Shown one piece after another: positions 17,554 to 26,538 of a DNA stretch of 64,000 nucleotides. The stretch is taken from assembly GCF_018617875.1 (NCBI RefSeq), contig NZ_JACSKZ010000002.1, positions 496,001 to 560,000 on the forward strand, read 5' to 3'. Position numbers and translations under genes: made by a program. The stretch comes from Exiguobacterium algae (GTDB taxonomy: Bacteria > Bacillota > Bacilli > Exiguobacteriales > Exiguobacteriaceae). Each line of letters begins with the position of its first letter. Within the stretch, counting starts at the first letter, position 1. A model generated the notes under the pieces. The model was given only the letters and a program-made list of their open reading frames with translations. It made no database searches and was not told the origin of the DNA.

Positions 17554-19092
17554 TTATAAAACGAAAATCGCTGCCGATACACCGACGACACCGACGAGCG
17601 CCATCGCATATACCGGCACACGTGGCATTTCGCCATTGTTGTCGAGCGCTTTCCCGAACATGTAGAAGACGATCGGGTGCACGAGGAACGGCATCGAGAA
17701 GATGAGCGGGATGAGAAGCGACGCTTCCGTCCCGAACATGCCGCCTTGAACTGCTGCGAACAGACCGAAGTGCGAGATCGCTGACGACTGAGCCATCGTC
17801 GTGTAATCAAATGCAATCGTGCTGAACGTCAAGATGACGAGACCGCCGAATACGGCCATCATCTGCCAGCCGAACGAGAACTGCATGAGGGCTTTGACTT
17901 CTTTAAAGTCTTCACCATTGGCCGCTCGCAAGTTTTTAAGCGCAAGAGCCGTGAGACCGAGACCGAACAAGACAATGATCATCGTCGGCCAGATCCAGAG
18001 CGCACCGTTATCGGCACTGACTGCGAGGACTGAAAAGACGAAGATATGTCCAAAGAACGGGATGTTGATCATGATTGGCGCACGTTTTGCCGCGACTTGA
18101 CCGAAGTCCCCGGCCGTACATGCACCCGTGAGACCACTGTGTGAGAGTGAACCGGCCATACCCGGTGCAAGGTTACGAACGTGACCAGTGCGTGCGAACC
18201 ACATGATGAGCGCGATTCCGCCGAACATCCAGAACAACTGACCGAAGAAGCCATACACGAGAATCGAGTTCATGCCTTCGATGGCGAACGCATCACCGAT
18301 CCGGGAACCACCGACCATGAAGTTGGCAGCCAAAACGACCGGAATCCCTGCGAAGAGGAGTGCACGGACTGTCGGTCCATACGTCCAGTTATGGAAGATG
18401 GCACCGAGCGCCGACGAAATCAACATCGCAAAGAAGATTTGCGGAAGCGCGATGACCGGCTGTACCGCTGTCGCAATCAAGAATGAGACGAACAAGACCA
18501 CAAGCAGGAGGACTGTCTCGATGACACCCTTTTGCATGTACACTTTCTTGTCCTGAATTTGTGCCTTATGGTCAATCAATAAGAAAGATGCCGCCAGACC
18601 GATGAGTGCGAGAATCGGATAGAAAAGCGCGACCCCTTCTGCTGACCCTTCTTGAATGACCATGCGGAAGAAACCTTCTAGACCGACGAGTAAGAAAAAC
18701 GAACGGATGATAAAGATAAATTGCGTCCGACCTGTCCCGAGGAACATCTCCTCTTTCGACGGTACGACGATATCTTCCATCTCGAGGTCTTGCTTACTCA
18801 AGATTTTACGGAGTTCCTGCCCTCCGACGAAGAACGAAACGACAAGAGCAATGATTGTCGTCCGTGAGAGGAAGTCGACGAGTGGGAACTCAGGGAGCCC
18901 CGGTGTCGCGATGCCGAGTTCGACCATACCGAAGCCGAGACCGAGACCGAAGATGACGATGACGAGGATTGGCGAAAAGCGCGTCCCCGCTACGACCATC
19001 CGTGATAAAATGACCATCGGAATGACGAAGGCCATGAGCAACCAGAATTGGTTGATGAGTTGCATTTGAGATAATTGCTGTACAAGTTCCAT
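17554..19092 (-). CDS. polytopic membrane protein, family not recognised
   Basis: 512 residues with about twelve strongly hydrophobic segments and few charged loops, so an integral membrane protein and probably a transporter. A conserved-looking centre reads MVGGSRIGDAFAIEGMNSILVYGF, and later come SHSGLTGACTAGDFGQVAAKRAPIMINIPFFGH, a polar stretch within the membrane that could form a substrate site. The general form recalls glutamate/Na+ symporter-like (GltS) carriers, but I cannot confirm that. Transcribed alone, with its own terminator; the function is unknown. Confidence 0.55.
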   Translation of the reverse strand: MELVQQLSQMQLINQFWLLMAFVIPMVILSRMVVAGTRFSPILVIVIFGLGLGFGMVELGIATPGLPEFPLVDFLSRTTIIALVVSFFVGGQELRKILSKQDLEMEDIVVPSKEEMFLGTGRTQFIFIIRSFFLLVGLEGFFRMVIQEGSAEGVALFYPILALIGLAASFLLIDHKAQIQDKKVYMQKGVIETVLLLVVLFVSFLIATAVQPVIALPQIFFAMLISSALGAIFHNWTYGPTVRALLFAGIPVVLAANFMVGGSRIGDAFAIEGMNSILVYGFFGQLFWMFGGIALIMWFARTGHVRNLAPGMAGSLSHSGLTGACTAGDFGQVAAKRAPIMINIPFFGHIFVFSVLAVSADNGALWIWPTMIIVLFGLGLTALALKNLRAANGEDFKEVKALMQFSFGWQMMAVFGGLVILTFSTIAFDYTTMAQSSAISHFGLFAAVQGGMFGTEASLLIPLIFSMPFLVHPIVFYMFGKALDNNGEMPRVPVYAMALVGVVGVSAAIFVL

Positions 19093-19186
19093 CCATAAAC
19101 CCCTAACATTATTTTTTCACACAATATCGAAGTGTACAGGATTGAACATTATGTGACAATAGGGTGTGACGTATTGTAAACATTGA

Positions 19187-19212
19187 AAGCGGAACCAAAT
19201 AAATTGGTCCCG
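19187..19212 (-). terminator. probable terminator of the helicase operon
   Basis: On the minus strand AAGCGGGACCAA and TTGGTTCCGCTT pair (one G-T) around loop TTTAT, just after the last island gene. The T-run is weak. Ends are accurate to a base or two. Confidence 0.55.
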
Positions 19213-19219
19213 CTTCCAG

Positions 19220-19477
19220 TTAGTGATTTGATTGTCGTAGGCCCCAAATGCCTTTATTTCCTGTGGAATAAAACAAATCTTCTGTTCCATTAAAACTGGC
19301 CGAGTCGCTGGAATGGGCACGGATTTGCTTGTTGACGTGCGCCTTCCAATCTTTATAACGATCGAGTTCCAGTTGATAATACGATTTTTCAACGTATGTA
19401 TAAATGTCTTTCAAGGATGCCGACCCGCCATGATGCTCGAGGGCGAATTGGATTTTGCGTAGTAATAGGCGTTTCAA
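19220..19477 (-). CDS. small winged-helix-like protein
   Basis: 85 residues from a TTG start with GGTGAGGGG just upstream; no ATG is available. The pattern ALEHHGGSASLKDIYTYVEKS, then IRAHSSDSASFNGTEDLFYS and KGIWGLR, is that of a winged-helix module that I recall as the C-terminal part of some restriction endonucleases and other defence proteins. Here it is free-standing, last in the helicase operon, eight bases after the previous gene. A role as DNA-binding accessory subunit is inferred. Confidence 0.55.
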   Translation of the reverse strand: MKRLLLRKIQFALEHHGGSASLKDIYTYVEKSYYQLELDRYKDWKAHVNKQIRAHSSDSASFNGTEDLFYSTGNKGIWGLRQSNH

Positions 19478-19484
19478 GTTCCCC

Positions 19485-19955
19485 TCACCTTTCTGTTGTG
19501 CTTACCTTCATTTCAAAATATTGCTCCAACTTTTTTTCTACCGCAAATTGAATCATTGCATGTGCTTCTTTAGTTGAAATACAAAACTCTTCTTTAACAA
19601 CCAACTTTCCATCTATGACTTCGAATGGTGACTTACCCGTTTTAGAGGGTTCTGTCGTCAATTTTTCGAACGGTAGTGACGATAAGTGATTTTCAATTTT
19701 TGCTTGTGAAAATGGCTCGTGAAAAACTTTGCTTACACCAGTTAACGAATGCGTTTCACACTGTTCTCTTACCATATCATAATATTCATTTGCGATACTA
19801 TCTGCGGATATAGGCTGAAACCATTCTTCATGTCCTCTTTTAAGCATAATCTTGATGACGTTCATTTTATATGGACCTTGCCGTTCAAAGCTTTCAATGA
19901 AGTCACAGAATACTGTAACTGTAGCGTTAGTTTCTGTCATATCCGAAGTCGTCAT
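19485..19955 (-). CDS. stand-alone copy of the helicase C-terminal domain
   Basis: 156 residues from the ATG at 19955, whose ribosome site GAGGGATGAGAG overlaps the helicase stop codon; a longer frame upstream lies within the helicase gene and is not used. Residues 29-148 align with residues 668-778 of the helicase next door: YKMNVIKIMLKRG against YKMVVLSIMLERG, the WF/WY-QP/KP pair, HEPFSQAKIENHLSSLPFEKL against QQPFNQQKIEKLLLRMPFDKI, and similar ends. So the domain arose by duplication and now stands alone. No catalytic motif is visible; it may be a protein-interaction or specificity domain. Confidence 0.65.
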   Translation of the reverse strand: MTTSDMTETNATVTVFCDFIESFERQGPYKMNVIKIMLKRGHEEWFQPISADSIANEYYDMVREQCETHSLTGVSKVFHEPFSQAKIENHLSSLPFEKLTTEPSKTGKSPFEVIDGKLVVKEEFCISTKEAHAMIQFAVEKKLEQYFEMKVSTTER

Positions 19956-19962
19956 ATTTCTC

Positions 19963-22317
19963 TCATCCCTCTGCTTTCTTACTGAAGTAGTAATGCAATC
20001 GTACATCAACGATTTGTCGCACCCACTCATACACGATTGGACTTTGAAGCGATTCTTGAACCTCAATGTGGAGCGTTTCGTTCTCGACATAGAATGGTCC
20101 TTTTGCGATTTTGTCAAATGGCATACGCAGTAAAAGTTTTTCTATTTTTTGTTGATTGAATGGTTGCTGAAAATCCTTCGTCTTTCCATCAATCTGCTGA
20201 CGATATGGTTTCTCTACGATGTAGTCGTAAAAAGGATGCGCCGCTTCAGTTGCTCTAAGTGGCTTGTACCAATTCCATTCCCCTCGTTCTAACATGATAG
20301 ACAGCACGACCATTTTATAGCTTTTGGTCATGCTCGTGTACTCCACTTCAAAGAGAAGTGACTTCACATCATCATACACTTTCGCTTCTTCAGCAGTCAG
20401 TTCTCCGAGCTTATGCAAGAAGCCGAAGAAACCTCCCAGCTTTCTCCATTCCGAACGGTAAGCATCGATAGAGTACTCACCACGTTGGATTAGTTCCAAA
20501 TAGCTTGGACGTTTACCCAATTCTTCTTTCACCATGAAATAATTCCGCTCCAGTAACTGATGACGCGTTGAGGACCGAGTGACCATTTTTTTGAGTAAAT
20601 CGATTGTTTCTAAATCAAACTCGATTGTACAGGACGTTGGCAAGTCTCCTTTTGTCGGCAAGGAACTGATTGTATCCTGACGTTTGGTCGTCAAGAGCGC
20701 CAACTTTTTATCAATATTCTTATAGTTCCCGATCAGATCGATAATCGTACAGTGTGTCTTTCCTTTTGAAAGCCGGAGACCTCGACCAATCTGCTGGGTG
20801 AAGACCGTTAAGGATTCAGTCGGCCGACAGAACAACAGCGTGTCGATCTCAGGAATATCGACACCTTCGTTAAACAGGTTCACTGCAAAAATGATGTCGA
20901 GTTGTCCTTGTTTCAATTGATGAATCACTTCCGCACGGTCGTATTCTGCTTGGCTGTGGAGTGCTACCGCCTGGACGCCTTGTAAACGGAAATAGTCTGC
21001 CAAGTACTCGGCTTGGACGACCGAGGAACAAAAACCGAGTGCCCGTGATTGATGGTGAGTTTGCCAAGCTTCATAGATTTTTTGTGCGACACTCTCTTTC
21101 AACTGTTCCGCCAGTAGTTCATCCTGGTCGTAACGACGGCCATTAATCAAACGAATTTGAGAATAGTCAATCTCGTCATAAATCCCTACATAATGAAATG
21201 GTGTCAAAAACGATTCTTCAATCGCTTCCGTAAAATGCATTTGGAAGGCGACGTTATCATCGCAAAGTGCATACACGTCTCCCCCATCCAAACGGTCAGG
21301 CGTCGCAGTCAAACCAAGTAAAAACTTTGGTTGAAAATAGTCCAATACCCGACGATAGGACGGTGCAGCCGAATGATGAAACTCATCGATAATAATCAAA
21401 TCGAATCTTTCCGGGTCAAACTGTTCCATTCGTTGCTTTGATGCCAACGTTTGGATCGAGGCGAACACGACGTCAGCTGTTTCATGATCTCGTGATTCCC
21501 CTCCGAGTAGTAACCCTGTCTTCCAATCCGTTGTCACATTAAGGAATGACTTTTCAGCTTGCAGTAAGAGTTCCTTCTGGTGCGCAACGAAAAGAATACG
21601 TTTGAATTGACGAGCGAAAAACGCACTTAAATACGTCTTCCCTAATCCGGTCGCCAAAACGAGCATCGCCTTTTTACGCCCCTCTCCTATTGTTTCTCGA
21701 AGGGCAGTCAACGCTGCATCCTGGACAGACGTTGGTGTGATGGTGTCATCTTCTATGTAAACAGGAGAACTCTCAGCGACCTCTAACTCTTTCATCCGAT
21801 CCTTTCGTGCTTCATACTCTTCGCGATAAGGTTGCAACGAAATCTCATTCATAGTCTGCGCATATTCACTATAAAATAATTCATGGAACGCATCGACGGA
21901 TTCTTCAAATACTGTTTCTGAAACACTCGAAGGAATTTCAACATTCCATTCCACGCCGTAGTTCAATGCGCTATGTGATAAGTTCGACGAACCGACAAAA
22001 AACGTACCGCTATCTTTTGTACGGAACAAATACGCTTTCGGGTGGAATGACCTTCCTTTTGAACGGTATAACCGGAGCTCGATATCTGGGATTTTGAGTA
22101 GCATGTCCAATGCATCCGGATTCGTGAGATACAGATAGTCCCCGACTAAAATCCTGATTTGCGCACCTCGTTCACTCGCATTTTTTAATGAAGCAAATAA
22201 TTCCTTTACTCCAGACACTTGAGCAAACGCGACGACCATATAAATTTCAGTCGCCGCGTCAATGTGTTCTTGTAAAGGGGTGCCGAGATTGCTCGTATGA
22301 AGGCGTAAATCATTCAT
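19963..22317 (-). CDS. phospholipase D-like nuclease/SF2 helicase fusion
   Basis: 784 residues. Residues 1-150 form a phospholipase D-like nuclease domain with the HKD-type motif (H92, K94, then GSSNLS at 109-114). Residues 200-540 form a superfamily-2 helicase: Walker A ATGLGKT (222-228), DEFHH box (311-315), TATP (337-340), and motif VI QQIGRGLR (508-515). The C-terminal 240 residues hold a domain that is repeated as a separate gene downstream. Fusions like this are common in defence islands and are thought to translocate on and cut DNA. It overlaps the MazG-like gene by eight bases. The target is unknown. Confidence 0.85.
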   Translation of the reverse strand: MNDLRLHTSNLGTPLQEHIDAATEIYMVVAFAQVSGVKELFASLKNASERGAQIRILVGDYLYLTNPDALDMLLKIPDIELRLYRSKGRSFHPKAYLFRTKDSGTFFVGSSNLSHSALNYGVEWNVEIPSSVSETVFEESVDAFHELFYSEYAQTMNEISLQPYREEYEARKDRMKELEVAESSPVYIEDDTITPTSVQDAALTALRETIGEGRKKAMLVLATGLGKTYLSAFFARQFKRILFVAHQKELLLQAEKSFLNVTTDWKTGLLLGGESRDHETADVVFASIQTLASKQRMEQFDPERFDLIIIDEFHHSAAPSYRRVLDYFQPKFLLGLTATPDRLDGGDVYALCDDNVAFQMHFTEAIEESFLTPFHYVGIYDEIDYSQIRLINGRRYDQDELLAEQLKESVAQKIYEAWQTHHQSRALGFCSSVVQAEYLADYFRLQGVQAVALHSQAEYDRAEVIHQLKQGQLDIIFAVNLFNEGVDIPEIDTLLFCRPTESLTVFTQQIGRGLRLSKGKTHCTIIDLIGNYKNIDKKLALLTTKRQDTISSLPTKGDLPTSCTIEFDLETIDLLKKMVTRSSTRHQLLERNYFMVKEELGKRPSYLELIQRGEYSIDAYRSEWRKLGGFFGFLHKLGELTAEEAKVYDDVKSLLFEVEYTSMTKSYKMVVLSIMLERGEWNWYKPLRATEAAHPFYDYIVEKPYRQQIDGKTKDFQQPFNQQKIEKLLLRMPFDKIAKGPFYVENETLHIEVQESLQSPIVYEWVRQIVDVRLHYYFSKKAEG

Positions 22318-22636
22318 GATCCAATACCTCTTCTAGGAATAACCCTTTCTCAAAACCGCCACGCTTTTTGCGTTTCTCTTCACGAATTTGATTCAACTCT
22401 TCAAAGTCAGCTCCATGCATTTTTCCAAGTGTATAGACCAACTCCAAGATGTCGGCTAACTCCTCAAGCGACTCTTCATCAATGTTTGTCTCTTCATATT
22501 CTTTAATTTCTTCATACAGTTTTAATCGTGCTTGTTCGAAATGTTCGGCTTGATTTAGTTGTCTCACAATCGGGACCTTTCCTGCTTCGTGAATGATATT
22601 TGGAATACCGTCCCTTACCAACTTGTTGTAAATCAT
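22310..22636 (-). CDS. MazG-like nucleoside triphosphate pyrophosphohydrolase
   Basis: 108 residues. YNKLVRDGIPNII at the start, then KLYEEIKEYEET and ESLEELADILELVYTLGKMHG supply the EExxE...ExxD metal-binding pattern of the all-alpha NTP pyrophosphohydrolase fold (MazG / phosphoribosyl-ATP pyrophosphatase-like). The ATG at 22636 follows GAGAGGAGA and is preferred to a longer start. First gene of the helicase operon. Related enzymes clean up non-canonical nucleotides; in a defence operon it could alter nucleotide pools, which is inferred. Confidence 0.82.
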   Translation of the reverse strand: MIYNKLVRDGIPNIIHEAGKVPIVRQLNQAEHFEQARLKLYEEIKEYEETNIDEESLEELADILELVYTLGKMHGADFEELNQIREEKRKKRGGFEKGLFLEEVLDHE

Positions 22637-22670
22637 GTCACATCTCCTCTCAATCATCTACTTACATCTT

Positions 22671-22699
22671 AATAAAATTGGATTGGAAAATCATCTCAA
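22671..22699 (-). promoter_or_regulatory. possible promoter of the helicase operon
   Basis: On the minus strand TTGAGA (22694-22699), a 17-base spacer and TTTATT (22671-22676), about 35 bases before the MazG-like start. The -10 box matches only four of six positions. The 184-base gap also has to hold the dptF promoter; a TACAAT near 22779 is a candidate -10 for that but lacks a good -35. Confidence 0.4.
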
Positions 22700-22820
22700 G
22701 TATCAAACCTATACTTTTTTTGGTTATGGTTATGGATAATTCGTCAGAATCGATGAATATGTTTCTATATTTTGTTACAATGTTTGTAAAATATCATTTT
22801 TTGCAGGAAGGGAATTAACA

Positions 22821-25145
22821 ATGAACACCCAAAAGAATTGGTCGTTTTTAGTTACAAATCTAGTTCCAGATGAAGATACGAAGTTCACTTATGAAGAATT
22901 CAGTAAGTGGATGACTGATTCACCTACAGAGGCCATGGTTTACTTAGATGGCATTTTCCAATCGTTGACTTTGAAGCGTATGTATATGTTATCAAAAAAA
23001 ACAAGACGTCCTGCGCTCTCGGAACGATACTTTGATCGCCACGTCATCAAATTTGGTTGGCAAAAGCTGAAAGTTGAGCTCAATGCTTCTATGAAAGAAT
23101 TGAAATGGGCACATCGATACATAGAATTGAGTGACTTATATACAAAACGAAATTTATTGAAGACAGAGACTATGGAAGCATTCGAAAAACTAATTGCCTT
23201 AAGTGAAGTATTTCTACAAGAATCAGATGAAGCAATTGATAGTACTGGTCAGGACCATATAGTCGATACTTTTGATGTTTCTCCATCAACTGTTACTGAA
23301 TTTCCCAACTTCGTACAAGTAACCGATAAAGAGCAGCAGCAATTATCTTCTGATGAACCCCTTACAGAAAACAGCATGATAGCAAAACATGAAGACGAAG
23401 CTGTACATCAAGATCTAGAAGTAAAGGAATCTTTAGTCGAAAGTATTGATCATCAAACACAAATAACAGGTACAGAAGAAACGAGTATATTATTAGAGCG
23501 TCTTCGCATGCTTCAGTCTTCTTCTAAGGAGTCAGTCGTCAATGCCGATAGTTTCGGTGATTTTCGAGAGTATATGCATATAGATCGACCGATTCAAAAC
23601 TCTTTACTTGAGACTCTAGAGGCAGTGAATAAGGAATCGGCTCCTCAATTAATTTTATTAAGTGGTAGCGTCGGAGACGGAAAAAGCCACTTGCTCGCTT
23701 ATGTCAAAGAAAAATATCCGCACTTAGTCACTAACGTTAGGATTCATAACGATTCCACTGAGTCATTCGATCCATCAAAAAACTCTATTGAAACCTTAGA
23801 TAGTGTCATGTCATCCTTCTATAATCAAGATTCAGATGCCAAGCACTTATTGATCGCCATTAACCTTGGAGTGCTACACAATTTCTATAATTTCGCAGAG
23901 TCTGAGAATTTATACGAATCGCTTAGAAACTTTATCGATGCTTCAGACATTTTTGGGAATGGAGAAAATATCGTCTATTCTTCAAATTCAACTCACTTAT
24001 TGAATATCGCCGGCTTTCAAACATACAGCGTAGGTGAAGAAGGAGCTCAATCTGTATTTTTCTCGAACATCCTTGAAAAAGTTATTTCAGATTCAAATGA
24101 TAATACTTTTTATGTTGCATATCGCGAGGACATTGAAAATGGTCATCGCTCTATTGTGCATGATAATTATGATTTTCTTTCAAATCCTTCTGTGCGTGAC
24201 TCCGTTGCGAATGTCATTATTCAAACGATGGTAAAGGAAAAACTCATTATTTCGACTCGTGCATTTTACAACTTTATTTTTGATATCCTTGTTCCATCAG
24301 ACTTGAACTTTGATCGAGAAAGACCGCATGCTGCACTTCCAAACTTAATCTTTGGTCATCCTGATCGTTCAAATATTTTGAATGCTTTACATCGAATCGA
24401 TCCAATTTCATTCCGCATTCCATATTTCGATGAGCTTATTACAAAATATGTGTTGGCACAAAACCCTCAAGAAATTGCAAAGAATGAATTAAAAGAAATA
24501 GGTGACGTATATAGCTTCATTCACCATTCAACGGAAAGTGAAAGCACAATAAATACATTAGGTTCGTTTCTCGTTCGAAGCTATTCACTCCTAAATCCTC
24601 AAGAGGTCGATCAGTCATACGTTGATTTTTTACAATATCTAAAAGCATATTACCTTGGAGATGGAGAAAATATCGAATCATTATTTGAACTTGTCCGTAA
24701 CGTCATCTATTTATGGAGAGGCTCTCCACGAGAAAACTACTTATTTATCGACAGCACGAATAATGAGTACAGGGTGGCCTACCCGTTCCAGGCAGAGGAA
24801 ATTGTAGACCAACGTCTTTTTGAAAGTGCTGAAATCAAAGACTCTGCTTTTTATCGCTTCAATCCGTTCATTCGAATCGGTTTTGAGGTTAGTGGAAAAG
24901 AGATTCTGTTTGACCTTGACTATAAGCTTTATAATCTATTGGTAAAGATTAGAAAAGGATACCGTCCGAACCGAAATGATTTAAGAGACGCAGTCCAGTT
25001 TATTGATTTTTATGATGAACTTATTCGATATACAGATAAATCCAAGTCAATTTTACTAGTTTCAACGCACGATGGTTCAATGGTGGAACTCTCTAAACCG
25101 AAATTCAGTAAATCAAAGTTCGAAATCAGAAAGGTGAAACAGTAA
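22821..25145 (+). CDS. dptF: phosphorothioation-dependent restriction protein DptF (DndF), with N-terminal extension
   Basis: 774 residues. The part from about residue 232 is DptF-like: a short helix, SFGDFREYMHIDRPIQNSLLETLEAV, then the ATPase P-loop GSVGDGKS at 282-289 followed by HLLAYV. Known DptF proteins are about 500-560 residues, so roughly 230 residues are extra at the N-terminus; these are helical and charged, end in an acidic Ser/Glu-rich linker, and match nothing I know. DptF, DptG and DptH together restrict DNA lacking phosphorothioate marks. A GGAAGGGAA ribosome site precedes the ATG. First gene of the plus-strand operon. Confidence 0.82.
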   Translation: MNTQKNWSFLVTNLVPDEDTKFTYEEFSKWMTDSPTEAMVYLDGIFQSLTLKRMYMLSKKTRRPALSERYFDRHVIKFGWQKLKVELNASMKELKWAHRYIELSDLYTKRNLLKTETMEAFEKLIALSEVFLQESDEAIDSTGQDHIVDTFDVSPSTVTEFPNFVQVTDKEQQQLSSDEPLTENSMIAKHEDEAVHQDLEVKESLVESIDHQTQITGTEETSILLERLRMLQSSSKESVVNADSFGDFREYMHIDRPIQNSLLETLEAVNKESAPQLILLSGSVGDGKSHLLAYVKEKYPHLVTNVRIHNDSTESFDPSKNSIETLDSVMSSFYNQDSDAKHLLIAINLGVLHNFYNFAESENLYESLRNFIDASDIFGNGENIVYSSNSTHLLNIAGFQTYSVGEEGAQSVFFSNILEKVISDSNDNTFYVAYREDIENGHRSIVHDNYDFLSNPSVRDSVANVIIQTMVKEKLIISTRAFYNFIFDILVPSDLNFDRERPHAALPNLIFGHPDRSNILNALHRIDPISFRIPYFDELITKYVLAQNPQEIAKNELKEIGDVYSFIHHSTESESTINTLGSFLVRSYSLLNPQEVDQSYVDFLQYLKAYYLGDGENIESLFELVRNVIYLWRGSPRENYLFIDSTNNEYRVAYPFQAEEIVDQRLFESAEIKDSAFYRFNPFIRIGFEVSGKEILFDLDYKLYNLLVKIRKGYRPNRNDLRDAVQFIDFYDELIRYTDKSKSILLVSTHDGSMVELSKPKFSKSKFEIRKVKQ

Positions 25146-25146
25146 T

Positions 25147-26538
25147 ATGATGAATGCTCAGGATACAAAACATTATGAGTTAGATTGGAAACTCCTCGAA
25201 TCTTTTCTAATTCACAATAAAGGGTATCGCTATGCCCGACGTAAGAATACTTACGTATTACCTTTACCTACACGTGAACCCGAACGATCGAAGTTTGAAA
25301 ACGGATTTTGGCCGATAACCGGTGGTCTTGCAAGATTATTATCAAATGAATCACTTATTCTTGATAATCATCAGATGGATGTAGATCACATTTTATCAAT
25401 TGGAAAATTCGACTCCAAAGAAACAAGTGAATGGTTCAAACATTTTCTCAAGAGTCAACAGCGTAAAATAGAAGAAACAGAAATCTCCAATTTATCGCAA
25501 CTATCTTTCCTCTCGTTAAGTGAGAAAAAAGAAAAAAATGGTCAAATTGATTTTATTAACTATGTATACGGTACTTTAATAGAAGGAAACGAAGAATTGC
25601 TTTCACCATTATTTTCGGATGAAGAAAGTGATGATCTTTTGACCCAAATTTTCCGGAGTACGCATTCTACCAATGATGCTCCATTTAATAGTCCCTATCC
25701 GTGTTTGTTCCCGCATATAAAGGAACAGTTCAAAGAAGATTTAATCTATATGTCTAGAAATCCAAAGTTCTTCTTGGACAACTTAAACCATCTGGTAGTT
25801 CATTATACGTTCATTATGATTTCTCAAACTGTTCTTCACACTAATCGTTTCACAAGATTTGATAGTGAAATGCTGATTCCTATCTACTTCTTAATGGAAT
25901 GGGAAAAAGCCGCTCGTTGGAGAACGAGTTATACAAACGGATACCGTTTACTAAAAGAACAAGTAAAAGACTTTTATAAGCATGAACATCTATTGAATAT
26001 CGTTTGCCAAACACCGGCTTTTCAGTCACAAAAGAATTTGTACTATCATCATCTTGATGAAATGTTGAGCGAAGCTGGTGAAGAACCTAAGAAAAAGTAT
26101 ATTCAGTCTCTGTATGATTGGATGAATAATTTTTATACAAAATATAAAGGTATCGAAACACCAAAATATAGCTCTACTAAAACGTTAGATGACACTTTCA
26201 GAGATTTAGCAGAGGTGATTTCGATAGGATTGAATAAAGAGTTGAAATCTCGATATCCAGCTGCACTCGAGGCGTTTGTTTTAAAGTTTTATAGAAAACA
26301 TGGTGGTTCTCTCGGCTCATTGCTTGCCATCAATCAGGAACAATTATTGACTCTAGTAGCATGTTCCGTAAAACAGGATAAAGTAGAATTGAATAAACTT
26401 TGGGATGAACTTGAATCGAGAGGGTTATTCTTTGATCACCATTCTAAAGAAGAGATTGTAGGACTATTAGATAAATTAAACTACTTAGAAAAGAAAAGTG
26501 ATAGCGGGGATGCACAGTATGTCAAATCAATTTTATAA
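25147..26538 (+). CDS. dptG: phosphorothioation-dependent restriction protein DptG (DndG)
   Basis: 463 residues, the usual DptG size. No enzyme motif is visible. The opening YRYARRKNTYVLPLPTREPERSKFENGFWPITGGLARLL and the position exactly between dptF and dptH support the call. It starts one base after the dptF stop codon and its end overlaps dptH by 20 bases, so all three are translated as a unit. DptG is an accessory subunit of the DptFGH restriction complex. The name rests on context as much as on sequence. Confidence 0.75.
   Translation: MMNAQDTKHYELDWKLLESFLIHNKGYRYARRKNTYVLPLPTREPERSKFENGFWPITGGLARLLSNESLILDNHQMDVDHILSIGKFDSKETSEWFKHFLKSQQRKIEETEISNLSQLSFLSLSEKKEKNGQIDFINYVYGTLIEGNEELLSPLFSDEESDDLLTQIFRSTHSTNDAPFNSPYPCLFPHIKEQFKEDLIYMSRNPKFFLDNLNHLVVHYTFIMISQTVLHTNRFTRFDSEMLIPIYFLMEWEKAARWRTSYTNGYRLLKEQVKDFYKHEHLLNIVCQTPAFQSQKNLYYHHLDEMLSEAGEEPKKKYIQSLYDWMNNFYTKYKGIETPKYSSTKTLDDTFRDLAEVISIGLNKELKSRYPAALEAFVLKFYRKHGGSLGSLLAINQEQLLTLVACSVKQDKVELNKLWDELESRGLFFDHHSKEEIVGLLDKLNYLEKKSDSGDAQYVKSIL

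Noticed and set aside
19956-20117. Longer start (54 extra residues) for the free C-terminal-domain gene
   Set aside because: The extra part lies inside the helicase gene and has no similarity to the repeated domain, while a good ribosome site stands before the ATG at 19955.
19963-22317. Helicase as type I or type III restriction subunit or as part of Gabija, Zorya or DISARM
   Set aside because: No methyltransferase or specificity subunit is nearby and the PLD-helicase layout fits none of those systems.
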